A stretch of 64,000 nucleotides of DNA from Hymenobacter cellulosilyticus. Lineage in GTDB: Bacteria; Bacteroidota; Bacteroidia; Cytophagales; Hymenobacteraceae. The translations under genes and the position numbers were made by a program. The stretch covers positions 3,524,501 through 3,588,500 of the forward strand of contig NZ_CP095046.1 in the NCBI RefSeq assembly GCF_022919215.1. Direction: 5' to 3'. The notes under the pieces were generated by a model that searched no databases, was not told the origin of the DNA, and saw nothing but the letters and a program-made list of their open reading frames with translations. Each line of letters begins with the position of its first letter. The first letter of the stretch is position 1. Positions 19,916 to 29,374 of this stretch are shown here, piece after piece.

Positions 19916-22399
19916 TTACTTAGCCTTTACGGCTGGCTTTTTGGCGGTGGTAGTAGCCGCCTTTTTGGCTGCCGGTTTTTTCGCCGCCGGTTTCTTGGCA
20001 GCGGGCTTTTTGGCGGGCTTATCTACCATTTCCTCCGCCGCAGGGGCGGTTTTCTTGGCAAAACGCCCACCCTTCGCGGGCTTGTCGGGCGTAGCGTCGG
20101 CTAGCTCCAGGCACCGCTCCAGAGTGAGTTCGGCTGGCTCTTCGCCCTTGGGAATCTTCACGTTCTTCTTGCCCACCACGATGTAGGGGCCAAACCGGCC
20201 GTTGAGTACCTGCACGTCTTCGCGGCCGGGGAATTCCTTGATCAGGCGCTCAGCGTCGGATTTACGCTTGGCCTCAATCAGGTCAATGGCTTCCTGGGCC
20301 GTGATGGTGTGCGGGTCCTGCTCCTTGGTCAGCGAGTAGAACTTGCTGTCGTGGCGGATATAGGGCCCGAAACGACCCAGCGCCGCCGTCATGTCCTTGT
20401 CTTCAAATTGTCCCACGATGCGCGGCAGCTTAAACAAGTCCAGTGCTTCTTCCAGCGTGATGCTTTCGATGAACTGCCCTTTGCGCAGGCTGGCGTATAC
20501 GGCCTTCTCGCCTTCCGGCGCGCCTTCCTTGGGCTCAATCTGCACGTAGGGGCCGTAGCGCCCCAGGCGAGCGGTCAGCTTCTGACCAGTTTCGGGGTGA
20601 ATACCGATTTCCCGGGTCGAACCCAGCGTGCTGCGCTCAATGTCCTGACCCCGCTCGATGGTTTCGTGGAAGGTGCCGTAGAAGTCGGCCAGCATCTTGC
20701 CCCACTGCTCCTGCCCGTTGGCAATCAGGTCAAATTCACCCTCAACTTTAGCCGTAAACTGGTAGTCAATAATAATGGGGAAGTGCTCCACCAAAAAGTC
20801 GTTCACCACCATGGCCGTATCGGTCGGAAACAGCTTGGCTTTGTCGGCGCCGAAAGTCTCGGTTTTAGCTTCGGTTTTCACCTCGTCGCCTTCCAGGGTC
20901 AGCACGTGAAACTTACGTTCCTTGCCTTCCCGGGTGTCTTTTTCCACGTAGCCCCGCTTTTGAATCGTGCTGATGGTAGGCGCGTAGGTCGAAGGCCGAC
21001 CGATGCCCATCTCCTCCAGCTTTTTCACCAACGAAGCTTCCGTATAGCGGGCCGGCGGTGAGGAATACCGCTCGGTAGCGCGCAGCAGCTGCAGGGGCAG
21101 CTCCTGGCCTACGTTCAGCGGCGGCAAGCCACGTGAAAACGACGACTCGGTGCTTACTTCTTCGTCCAGGGTTTCCTCGTCTTTCGACTCGCTGTAGGCT
21201 TTCAAAAAGCCCTCAAACGTAATGACTTCGCCCGTGGCCGTGAGCGGCGTGCCGGGCTGGGTGCTGATGCCAATAGTGGCCACGGTGCGCTCAATCGTGG
21301 CGTCGGCCATCTGCGAAGCCATAGCCCGCTTCCGGATCAGGTCGTAGAGGCGCTGCTCGGCCGAGTCGGAACCTGCTTTCACCAGGGCAAAGTCGGTGGG
21401 GCGGATGGCTTCGTGGGCTTCCTGGGCCGAGGCCGACTTGGTCTTGAAGTGACGGGTGTGAGCGTACTCGGGGCCGTAGGCGGAGCTGATTTCAGCCTTA
21501 GCCGCCGCCAGCGCGTCCTGCGAGAGGTTTACCGAGTCGGTCCGCATGTAGCTAATCTTACCAGCTTCATACAGCTTCTGAGCCACGCTCATGGTCTGCG
21601 CTACCGAGAAGCCCAGCTTGCGCGAGGCTTCCTGCTGCAGGGTAGAAGTGGTGAAGGGCGGAGCGGGACTGCGCTTGCCGGGCTTCTTCTCCAGATTCTC
21701 AATCTTATAGGTAGCCCCAATGCAGCGGGCCAGAAATTCCTGGGCTTCCTGCTGGGTTTTAAAGCGCGTGGGCAATTCGGCCTCCAATACCGTACCCCGG
21801 CCCGCATCAAAGCGCGCCGTTACGCGGTACGCCGACGACGATTTGTGCTGGTTGATTTCCCGTTCCCGCTCTACCACAAACCGTACGGCTACCGACTGCA
21901 CCCGTCCCGCCGACAAGCCAGTTTTAACCTTTTTCCACAGCACCGGGCTCAGCTCAAAGCCAACTAGCCGGTCGAGCACCCGCCGGGCTTGCTGGGCATT
22001 CACCAGGTTCAGGTCAATTTCCCGGGGATTGTCAATGGCATTGAGAATGGCGTTCTTGGTAATCTCCCGAAACACGATGCGCCGGGTTTTGGCCTCATTC
22101 AGATTCAGGGTTTCGGACAGGTGCCAGCTGATGGCCTCGCCTTCGCGGTCATCGTCACTCGCCAACCAAACCATTTCGGCCTCTTTCGCCAGCTTCTTCA
22201 GCTGCGAAATGATTTCCCGCTTGTCCGGCGATACAACGTACGTTGGCTTGAACCCATTATTAATATCAATGGCATTATTGTCCTTGGGCAGGTCGCGGAC
22301 GTGGCCGAAGCTGGATTTGACGATAAAGTCCTTGCCCAAGTAACCCTCAATGGTTTTGGCTTTGGCAGGGGACTCTACGATGACTAGATTTTTGACCAT
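19916..22399 (-). CDS. topA: DNA topoisomerase I
   Basis: An 827-residue type IA topoisomerase that relaxes negative supercoils. The N-terminal TOPRIM domain has VIVESPAKAKTIEGYLG and the acidic motif ASDDDREGEAISWHL. The catalytic Tyr is in KISYMRTDSVNLS near residue 290. Instead of four-Cys zinc fingers, the C-terminal part carries repeated GRFGPYI/GRYGPYVQ units (TopoI C-terminal repeat type). The protein ends in a Lys/Ala/Pro-rich tail with KKPAA repeated several times, resembling histone H1-like tails and likely adding non-specific DNA affinity. Such basic tails are common in Bacteroidota and Actinobacteria TopA. It is monocistronic, ending at the hairpin at 19862. Confidence 0.96.
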   Translation of the reverse strand: MVKNLVIVESPAKAKTIEGYLGKDFIVKSSFGHVRDLPKDNNAIDINNGFKPTYVVSPDKREIISQLKKLAKEAEMVWLASDDDREGEAISWHLSETLNLNEAKTRRIVFREITKNAILNAIDNPREIDLNLVNAQQARRVLDRLVGFELSPVLWKKVKTGLSAGRVQSVAVRFVVEREREINQHKSSSAYRVTARFDAGRGTVLEAELPTRFKTQQEAQEFLARCIGATYKIENLEKKPGKRSPAPPFTTSTLQQEASRKLGFSVAQTMSVAQKLYEAGKISYMRTDSVNLSQDALAAAKAEISSAYGPEYAHTRHFKTKSASAQEAHEAIRPTDFALVKAGSDSAEQRLYDLIRKRAMASQMADATIERTVATIGISTQPGTPLTATGEVITFEGFLKAYSESKDEETLDEEVSTESSFSRGLPPLNVGQELPLQLLRATERYSSPPARYTEASLVKKLEEMGIGRPSTYAPTISTIQKRGYVEKDTREGKERKFHVLTLEGDEVKTEAKTETFGADKAKLFPTDTAMVVNDFLVEHFPIIIDYQFTAKVEGEFDLIANGQEQWGKMLADFYGTFHETIERGQDIERSTLGSTREIGIHPETGQKLTARLGRYGPYVQIEPKEGAPEGEKAVYASLRKGQFIESITLEEALDLFKLPRIVGQFEDKDMTAALGRFGPYIRHDSKFYSLTKEQDPHTITAQEAIDLIEAKRKSDAERLIKEFPGREDVQVLNGRFGPYIVVGKKNVKIPKGEEPAELTLERCLELADATPDKPAKGGRFAKKTAPAAEEMVDKPAKKPAAKKPAAKKPAAKKAATTTAKKPAVKAK

Positions 22400-22478
22400 A
22401 TAAGGCTAGGAGAGGGCGGGATACAAAAGGGTTCGGACTAGGAAACGGCCGAGGGAGAGGAAAAGTTGAATTTTGCCG

Positions 22479-22507
22479 CAAAGATGCTGGAATAATCCGG
22501 TGTGCAA
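22479..22507 (-). promoter_or_regulatory. Possible topA promoter
   Basis: On the reverse strand TTG, 18 bases, then CATCTTTG (one mismatch to TAnnTTTG), about 80 bases before the topA ATG. Confidence 0.35.
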
Positions 22508-22665
22508 CCGCAGTTGATAGTAATAATGCCGGGAGCCACTCCCTTATCAGCACTCCGAATCAGGTTTTGGAAACGCCACAACGACGCCAAGTAGTTCACT
22601 GGGAGAGAGTTTGCAGAATCATTTCGACAAACGCAATGAAATGTGGTTAGCAAAGCGGTATTTGC

Positions 22666-22673
22666 TACCTTTG
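22666..22673 (+). promoter_or_regulatory. -7 element of the chemosensory cluster
   Basis: TACCTTTG matches TAnnTTTG, 83 bases before the receptor ATG at 22756. A -33 element is not clear. Confidence 0.45.
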
Positions 22674-22755
22674 CAAGTCTAGGAACTTCAGCAGTGGTGT
22701 TCCTGGTTTACAGCATCGCCTCTCTACACCAGGCTTCGCAACTCCCACACCTTGT

Positions 22756-25700
22756 ATGGCTTCAGGTAAGACTACCAAGAATACGAATACGCCGGAAAAC
22801 GACGCTCCCGAGCAGGATTCCCCGTCTTTGAATACACCTTCCTCTCCAACTCCCTCGGCTCCTTACGACCGTAGTCCCATGCTACGCCCTGCCGGTGCCC
22901 GCACCAGTTCCGATATCACCCGCAAGCGCGGTAGTGGCCGGGGTTCGGAAGACAGCCAGGAAGCGGACTACGTAAACGACCAACTTAACCGGGTGCTCTA
23001 CGCGCTCGACGCCTTTAAGAAGGGCGACGTGTCGGTGCGCCTGACCAAGCAAAACGACGACATCTTCGCTGAAATTGCCGAAGCCTACAACTCGATGGTA
23101 GAGATGATCGGTGGGGTAGGGGGCGAAGTGTCGCGCATTTCCAAGGTTGCTGGGGTAGAGGGTAACCTGAAAGCCCGGGCTTCGGCGGAAAATGCCTCCG
23201 GCTTCTGGCGCGATATGATCAACAATATCAACGGCCTGGTGGACAGCATCGCCGTTCCGGTATTGGAGGTAGGCAAAGTACTGAAGAACATCAGCAAGGG
23301 CAATCTGGACGAAACCTTCCAGATCCCCGTGTCGGGCGACTTCAAGGTGATGGCCGAAACCATCAACAAAACGATTGACAACCTGAACCTGTTTGCCGGC
23401 GAAGTAACCCGCGTTGCCCAGGAAGTAGGTACGGAAGGTAAGCTCGGCGGCCAGGCCTCGGTTCCCAATGTGGGCGGGGTGTGGAAGCAGCTGACCGACA
23501 ACGTAAATACCATGGCCGCCAACCTGACCAGTCAGGTGCGCGACATTGCCAACGTAGCCACGGCCGTAGCAAAAGGTGACCTTAGCCAGAAAGTAACCGT
23601 CGATGTAAAAGGCGAGCTGCTACAGCTGAAGCAGAACCTGAACCAGATGGTGGACTCGCTCAACCTGTTTGCTGGCGAGGTAACTCGTGTGGCCCAGGAA
23701 GTAGGCACCGAAGGTAAGCTCGGCGGCCAGGCTAGTGTGCCCAACGTGGCCGGCGTGTGGAAAGAACTCACTGACAACGTAAACTACATGGCCTCCAACC
23801 TGACGCTTCAGGTGCGAGATATTGCTAATGTAGCTACCGCCGTAGCGAAAGGCGACTTGTCGCAAAAGGTGACGGTAGACCTGAAGGGCGAGCTGTTGCA
23901 ACTGAAGCAGAACCTGAACCAGATGGTGGACTCGCTCAACCTGTTTGCCGGCGAGGTAACCCGAGTAGCGCAGGAAGTAGGCACCGAAGGCCGTCTGGGT
24001 GGTCAGGCCAGCGTACCGAATGTATCGGGCGTATGGAAGGATCTGACGGACAACGTAAACTACATGGCCTCGAACCTGACCTTGCAGGTACGAGACATTG
24101 CCAACGTGGCAACGGCCGTAGCGAAAGGCGACCTGACCCAGAAAGTAACGGTAGACCTGAAGGGCGAGCTGCTACAGCTGAAGCAGAACCTGAACCAGAT
24201 GGTGGACTCGCTGAACCTGTTTGCTGGCGAGGTAACCCGCGTGGCCCAGGAAGTGGGCACCGAAGGTAAGCTCGGCGGTCAGGCTAGTGTGCCCAACGTG
24301 GCCGGGGTGTGGAAAGAACTCACCGACAACGTAAACTACATGGCCTCCAACCTGACTTCTCAGGTGCGAGACATTGCCAACGTAGCTACCGCCGTAGCCC
24401 GCGGCGACTTGTCGCAGAAGATGACGGTAAACGTAAAGGGCGAAATTCTGGAGCTCAAGAATATCTTGAACCAGATGGTGGACTCCCTGAACATCTTCGG
24501 TGACGAAGTAACCCGCGTGGCCCGCGAAGTAGGCACCGAAGGTAAGCTCGGCGGCCAGGCCAACGTGCCTCGCGTGGGTGGTACCTGGAAGGAGCTGACC
24601 GACAACGTAAACACGATGGCGGCCAACCTGACCTCTCAGGTACGAGATATTGCCAACGTAGCTACCGCCGTAGCTAAAGGTGACTTGACCCAAAAGATGA
24701 CAGTAGATGTAAAAGGCGAGATTCTCGACCTGAAAAACATCCTGAATCAGATGGTGGACTCGCTCAACATCTTTGCTGGCGAAGTAACCCGCGTAGCCCG
24801 CGAAGTAGGTACCGAAGGTATTCTGGGCGGTCAGGCCAACGTGCCGAGCGTTTCGGGTACCTGGAAGGACCTCACCGACAACGTAAACACGATGGCCTCG
24901 AACCTGACCTCTCAGGTGCGAGATATTGCTAACGTGGCCACCGCTGTAGCCCGCGGCGACTTGAGCCAGAAGGTGACGGTAAACGTACGCGGCGAGCTGT
25001 TGCAGCTGAAGGAAAACCTGAACCAGATGGTGGACTCGCTCAACACCTTCGGTGACGAAGTAACCCGGGTAGCCCGCGAAGTAGGTACCGAAGGTCGCCT
25101 CGGTGGCCAGGCCGTAGTGCCCAACGTGCGCGGCACCTGGAAAGACCTCACCGACAACGTAAACACCATGGCGGCCTCCCTGACCTCTCAGGTGCGGGAC
25201 ATTGCCAACGTAACCACCGCCGTAGCCCGCGGCGACCTAAGCCAGAAAGTATCGGTAGATGTTAAAGGCGAGCTGCTCGACCTGAAGGACAACATCAACC
25301 GAATGGTGGACTCGCTCAACATCTTCGCCGGCGAGGTAACTCGTGTGGCGCAAGAAGTAGGTACCGAAGGTAAGCTCGGTGGCCAAGCCAACGTGCCCAA
25401 CGTGTCGGGTATCTGGAAAGACCTGACCGACAACGTAAACACGATGGCGGCCAACCTGACCACTCAGGTACGAGGCATTGTAAAGGTAGTAACCGGCGTA
25501 TCGCAGGGTGACTTGACCCAGAAGCTTCGCTTGGAAGCTAAAGGTGAGGTAGCCGAACTCGCTGATACCATCAACCGAATGGTGGACGACCTGAACCGCC
25601 TCGCCTTGGAGGTAAGCCGCGTAGCGAAAGTGGCTGGGGTAGAAGGCAAACTGACCGAACGCGCCACGGTAGGCGGGGTATCGGGCAGCTGGAAAGAAAT

Positions 25701-27168
25701 CGTGGATACGCTCAACGACCTGATCGAATCCATTGCCTCGCCAGTACTCGAAGTGTCTCGCGTAGTACGCGCCATTTCGGAAGGTGACCTGACCCAAAAA
25801 GTGGAGATTCAGACCGCGGGCGACATCCTGGCAATGTCTAACGCTCTGAACATCGCCGTTGAAAACCTCAACGAACTGCTCGGCGAAATCAACGACTCGT
25901 CGCAGATTGTAGGAGAGTCGTCGGAGGAAATGGCGGCCAAAGGCCAGGAAATGAGCCGGGTCACGGTTGATGTGGCTTTGGCCATGCAGCAGATGGCCGA
26001 AGGCGCTCAGAACCAGGCTTTGAAAACCGACCAAGCCTTTAAGCTGATTGAAGAAATCATGCAGGCCACGAAGGAAACGGCCGGCAAAGCGGACATCGTA
26101 AACAAATCAGCTATCCTGGGTGAGCAGACCTCCCAGCTCGGTCTGAAAACGGTGGCTGAGGTGGTAAAGAACATGGAGGAAATCTCCAACGCTGCCGCCC
26201 AGACCAGCAAGACCATCGAAGTACTAAGCACTCGCTCCCAGGAAATCAGCAAGTCGCTGGGCGTTATCACTGATATCGCCTCCCAGACCAACCTGCTGGC
26301 TCTGAACGCCGCTATTGAAGCAGCCCGCGCCGGGGAAGCCGGTCGTGGTTTCGCCGTAGTAGCCGAAGAAATCCGCAAGCTGGCCGAAAGCTCCCGCCGT
26401 TCGGCCAGTGAGATTGGTACGCTCGTAGACGACGTGAAGAAAGACACCACGACGGCCGCCACCGCTATTTCGACCATGGAAGGCCGTGTACTTAAGGGCA
26501 AGAACGCTACGTTTGAAGCGTCCAGCGCCTTTAAGAACATTGCCACCTCCAGCGGCGAAACCCTGCGCACTTCCCGCGACATTCTCACAGCTACCGAGGT
26601 GCAGAAAACCTCGATTGGCGACGTAGTGAAGTACGTGGAAGAAGTGGTAGCTATTGCCGAGCAAACGGCTTCCGGCACCCAGCAGGTAGCCAGCACTGCT
26701 AAGCAACTGTCTTCGTCGATGCAGGAACTGACTACTTCCAGTCAGAATCTGACCGACATTGCGGATGACCTGCAGGTAGGCTTGTCGGCCTTCCAACTGA
26801 TGGAAGACTTGCTGCCTGAGCCCGAGCCCGAGCCTATCCGTGGCGGTTTGCGCCGTATGAGTGCTCAGCGCACGGCTGCGCAGCCTGCTGCCCCGGCCGT
26901 AACCCGGGAACGCCCGCAACAGCGCCGGACGCTGGCAACACCTGTCGTTTCCGAACCACGTCGGGGTGCCGCTAGCGCCCCAGCTCGCAAAGCCGCCCGC
27001 AAAGCGGCAGCCGAAGCCCCGGCTCCTGCTGCCAAGCCCGAAGGGAACGGCGCTGCTACGGCAGCTTCAAACCGTCGGGTGCGGAATGCTGCCAAGCCCG
27101 CTACTCAGCCTGAAAGCGAGAACGGCAAGGCTGCTCCCAAGGCGCGTTCTAAGTCGAAAGCCAAGTAA
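22756..27168 (+). CDS. Soluble poly-HAMP methyl-accepting chemotaxis protein
   Basis: A 1470-residue signalling protein with no predicted membrane segment or signal peptide. Residues 1-75 are Ser/Thr/Pro-rich and disordered. Residues of about 76-210 form a diverged HAMP unit. Residues 211-946 are eight near-identical 92-residue HAMP units, each starting N.F.(G)EVTRVA and containing [37 protein letters not shown] and a closing LNQMVDSL. A ninth, diverged unit covers 947-1038. The rest is a methyl-accepting signalling coiled coil with the hairpin tip [20 protein letters not shown] and [16 protein letters not shown], then an Ala/Pro/Lys-rich tail. Poly-HAMP arrays of about 92 residues are known from fungal Nik1-type kinases and some bacterial sensors, where they process osmotic or mechanical input. 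It heads the cheW-Y-B-A-C cluster, so it very probably controls CheA from the cytoplasm. Confidence 0.93.
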   Translation: MASGKTTKNTNTPENDAPEQDSPSLNTPSSPTPSAPYDRSPMLRPAGARTSSDITRKRGSGRGSEDSQEADYVNDQLNRVLYALDAFKKGDVSVRLTKQNDDIFAEIAEAYNSMVEMIGGVGGEVSRISKVAGVEGNLKARASAENASGFWRDMINNINGLVDSIAVPVLEVGKVLKNISKGNLDETFQIPVSGDFKVMAETINKTIDNLNLFAGEVTRVAQEVGTEGKLGGQASVPNVGGVWKQLTDNVNTMAANLTSQVRDIANVATAVAKGDLSQKVTVDVKGELLQLKQNLNQMVDSLNLFAGEVTRVAQEVGTEGKLGGQASVPNVAGVWKELTDNVNYMASNLTLQVRDIANVATAVAKGDLSQKVTVDLKGELLQLKQNLNQMVDSLNLFAGEVTRVAQEVGTEGRLGGQASVPNVSGVWKDLTDNVNYMASNLTLQVRDIANVATAVAKGDLTQKVTVDLKGELLQLKQNLNQMVDSLNLFAGEVTRVAQEVGTEGKLGGQASVPNVAGVWKELTDNVNYMASNLTSQVRDIANVATAVARGDLSQKMTVNVKGEILELKNILNQMVDSLNIFGDEVTRVAREVGTEGKLGGQANVPRVGGTWKELTDNVNTMAANLTSQVRDIANVATAVAKGDLTQKMTVDVKGEILDLKNILNQMVDSLNIFAGEVTRVAREVGTEGILGGQANVPSVSGTWKDLTDNVNTMASNLTSQVRDIANVATAVARGDLSQKVTVNVRGELLQLKENLNQMVDSLNTFGDEVTRVAREVGTEGRLGGQAVVPNVRGTWKDLTDNVNTMAASLTSQVRDIANVTTAVARGDLSQKVSVDVKGELLDLKDNINRMVDSLNIFAGEVTRVAQEVGTEGKLGGQANVPNVSGIWKDLTDNVNTMAANLTTQVRGIVKVVTGVSQGDLTQKLRLEAKGEVAELADTINRMVDDLNRLALEVSRVAKVAGVEGKLTERATVGGVSGSWKEIVDTLNDLIESIASPVLEVSRVVRAISEGDLTQKVEIQTAGDILAMSNALNIAVENLNELLGEINDSSQIVGESSEEMAAKGQEMSRVTVDVALAMQQMAEGAQNQALKTDQAFKLIEEIMQATKETAGKADIVNKSAILGEQTSQLGLKTVAEVVKNMEEISNAAAQTSKTIEVLSTRSQEISKSLGVITDIASQTNLLALNAAIEAARAGEAGRGFAVVAEEIRKLAESSRRSASEIGTLVDDVKKDTTTAATAISTMEGRVLKGKNATFEASSAFKNIATSSGETLRTSRDILTATEVQKTSIGDVVKYVEEVVAIAEQTASGTQQVASTAKQLSSSMQELTTSSQNLTDIADDLQVGLSAFQLMEDLLPEPEPEPIRGGLRRMSAQRTAAQPAAPAVTRERPQQRRTLATPVVSEPRRGAASAPARKAARKAAAEAPAPAAKPEGNGAATAASNRRVRNAAKPATQPESENGKAAPKARSKSKAK
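23386..25593 (+). repeat. Eight tandem 276-bp repeats encoding HAMP units
   Basis: Eight consecutive units of exactly 276 bases (92 codons) begin at 23386, each with AAC-CTG/ATC/ACC-TTT/TTC. They are highly similar at both DNA and protein level, so copy number could change by recombination or be collapsed during short-read assembly. A diverged ninth unit starts in phase at 25594. Confidence 0.93.
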
Positions 27169-27239
27169 TTAACTCATTCCCTTTATCATTTTGAGAGAAG
27201 TCGGCCCAACTGCCGGCTTCTCCCAAGTATGTTACCAGC

Positions 27240-27746
27240 ATGCCTGAAGCAGAGCAAACCAGCGAAAAGAAAGCCGTTAAGCAGGATAAGCTCATCCAGC
27301 TTATCGTGTTCCGCCTGGGGGATGAGGAATATGGCATCCGCATCGAGCAGGTGAAGGAGGTAACCATTACTCCGGAAATTGCTCGAATGCCAAAAACACC
27401 CTCCTTCGTGAAGGGTATTGCCAATTTGCGCGGCGACATCATCGCCATCATTGATCTGGAGGAACGCTTTAAGCTCCGTTCGGCTAATGAGTCGTTGCCT
27501 TCGGTAAGCTATACGCTGGCCATCGAAGCCAAAGACTACACCATTGGAATAGTGGTGCGCGAGGTACCGCAGCCCCTGTCTATTCCGCTGTCCATAATTG
27601 AAAAAACCCCGGAATTCATTCAGGATATCAACATCCAGGATAAATACATTGAGGGAATCGCCAAAGTGGATGGGCGCATCATCATCGTACTGGATATGCC
27701 CAAGCTGCTCTCCCCCACGGAAATCATGCAGCTGCAGCCGAAATAA
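27240..27746 (+). CDS. cheW: CheW-type coupling protein
   Basis: A 168-residue CheW domain protein linking receptors to CheA. The core LIVFRLGDEEYGIRIEQVKEV, the FVKGIANLRGDIIAIIDLEERF block and the C-terminal KVDGRIIIVLDMPKLL are standard. There is a short charged N-terminal extension (residues 1-18). It lies 71 bases after the poly-HAMP receptor and before a CheY gene, in the same direction. Confidence 0.94.
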   Translation: MPEAEQTSEKKAVKQDKLIQLIVFRLGDEEYGIRIEQVKEVTITPEIARMPKTPSFVKGIANLRGDIIAIIDLEERFKLRSANESLPSVSYTLAIEAKDYTIGIVVREVPQPLSIPLSIIEKTPEFIQDINIQDKYIEGIAKVDGRIIIVLDMPKLLSPTEIMQLQPK

Positions 27747-27826
27747 GAAATCTTACTCGGCAGTACCCCGTACACTGGCTTGATTTTAATTGCCCTTTCC
27801 CGACTCGACACACTGATTTACCCTGT

Positions 27827-28216
27827 ATGAAAAACCGCATTCTCATCGTGGACGACTCGTTCTACATGCGCACGATGCTCAAGAATATGCTTACCGACGC
27901 CGGCTACGAGGTAGTAGGAGAAGCTGCCAATGGTCAGCAAGCTCTGGAAATGGCCAGCGCTACCCGTCCTGACCTCATTACCCTGGACGTAATTTTGCCT
28001 GACAACACTGGCCTGGACGTGCTCAAAGGCATTCGCTTGGAGCAGCCAGACGTGAAGGTTGTTATGTGCAGTGCTGTAGGCCAGGAAGTGATTGTAAACG
28101 AAGCGCTGGAAAGCGGTGCTACAGCTTACATCGTAAAGCCGTTTTCCGAGGAAAAAGTCTTGGAAATCGTTGGTGGTGCGCTGCAGAACCAGGATTCTGA
28201 CTCAACGGAGGCCTAG
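27827..28216 (+). CDS. cheY: CheY-like response regulator
   Basis: A 129-residue single receiver domain. It has the acidic pair D9-D10 (RILIVDDS), the phospho-acceptor D54 (LITLDVILP), the Ser/Thr position in VVMCSAVGQ and the Lys in YIVKPF. All residues needed for phosphorylation by CheA are present, and no output domain is attached, so it probably acts by protein-protein contact on a motility or other target. It is placed between cheW and cheB. Confidence 0.93.
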   Translation: MKNRILIVDDSFYMRTMLKNMLTDAGYEVVGEAANGQQALEMASATRPDLITLDVILPDNTGLDVLKGIRLEQPDVKVVMCSAVGQEVIVNEALESGATAYIVKPFSEEKVLEIVGGALQNQDSDSTEA

Positions 28217-28297
28217 GAAAGAGTTTCTTCCAACGGTTAATACCTAGTTTCCTTAGTATATCAAAACGCTGTCCTTGGGCACGTTCTAATTTTTTCA

Positions 28298-29374
28298 GTG
28301 CATAACCCTCCCGTCCCTTTCACTCTATTGCTTGGCGACTTGCCCGCATTCGTGCGGTTGGAGCTGACTAGACTGCTGCATGCTGAGCCCGACTTGCGGG
28401 TAATTGGCTCGGCCGCTAGTGCTTCAGAGTTGGTAGCGCAGGCCCGACGGTTACGTCCCGGGCTGGTTATTGCGAGTGAAAATCAGGTAGCGGGTTTGGA
28501 GCGGCTTAACCGGCAGCAACCAATTCCGGTACTGCTCTACAGCCCTATGGCTGCTGGCTCGATGGTGCCTCGGGAATTGGCTCAGTGGGGGGTGGCTGAT
28601 TATCTGCCTTCCTTACCCAGCAAAGACCATCCTGAGTTTGCCCGGTACCGGCAGGAGATACTTGGCAAGATTCGGGCTATTGCCCAACAGCCCGTGCAGC
28701 CCGCCATGGGTAAGCGGCAGCTGATTGCCATTCCGCCGAGCGGGGTAGCTGTTATTGGGGGCTCTACGGGCGGGGCTCAAGCCGTAGAAACACTGGTTCG
28801 GGCTCTACCTGCCTCGCTCACGAGTGCTGTATTGGTGGCCATCCATCTGCCGGCCCACTTTACCGAGTCTTTTGTAAACCGGTTACGCCGGGCTACAATG
28901 CTACCCGTAGTAGTAGGCAAACCGGGCACCACGCTGGAAGCCGGTAAAATCATCGTGGCGCCAGGAGGCCAACATATGGTTGTTCGGTCCCTGGTACGCG
29001 GTCCGTGGCAGTCGTGGCATACCGATATAACCACTGAGGTCAGTCCCGTGCTTGATGAGCCTTCCGTGGACCTGCTTATGCAATCCGTGGCCCGCACCGT
29101 GGGGCGCAATGCACTGGGTGTGGTTTTGACGGGCCTCGGGCGCGATGGTACCCAGGGAGCCCAAAGCATCCGGCAGCATGGCGGAACGGTCATTGCCCAA
29201 GATGAGGCGTCCTCAGCCGTGTTCAGCATGCCTAAATCGGTTATCCAGACTGGGGCGGCGAATATTGTGGCTCCCCTTCATGACATTGCGGGCTACGTAA
29301 GCCGCCTGGCTACCCAATTGCGCATCAACCGGGTTTCCTCTTTCTCTTCATCAACGCAGTTTGCTACTCGATGA
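28298..29374 (+). CDS. cheB: CheB-type methylesterase with a degenerate receiver
   Basis: A 358-residue protein. The C-terminal domain has the CheB catalytic triad: S156 in GGSTGGAQA, H183 in AIHLPAHFT, and D283 in VLTGLGRDGTQGA. It should hydrolyse receptor glutamyl methyl esters. The N-terminal domain is receiver-like in pattern but lacks the key residues: LLLGDL replaces the acidic pair and LVIASEN replaces the phospho-acceptor Asp (around residues 58-60), so normal phospho-activation is unlikely. The start is a GTG at 28298; the next ATG would cut into the first receiver helix. Its last four bases overlap the cheA start (ATGA at 29371), indicating coupling. Confidence 0.88.
   Translation: MHNPPVPFTLLLGDLPAFVRLELTRLLHAEPDLRVIGSAASASELVAQARRLRPGLVIASENQVAGLERLNRQQPIPVLLYSPMAAGSMVPRELAQWGVADYLPSLPSKDHPEFARYRQEILGKIRAIAQQPVQPAMGKRQLIAIPPSGVAVIGGSTGGAQAVETLVRALPASLTSAVLVAIHLPAHFTESFVNRLRRATMLPVVVGKPGTTLEAGKIIVAPGGQHMVVRSLVRGPWQSWHTDITTEVSPVLDEPSVDLLMQSVARTVGRNALGVVLTGLGRDGTQGAQSIRQHGGTVIAQDEASSAVFSMPKSVIQTGAANIVAPLHDIAGYVSRLATQLRINRVSSFSSSTQFATR

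Noticed and set aside
23386..25593. Possible CRISPR or satellite array
   Set aside because: The 276-base period is an exact multiple of three, the reading frame stays open and each unit encodes a HAMP sequence; there are no spacers.
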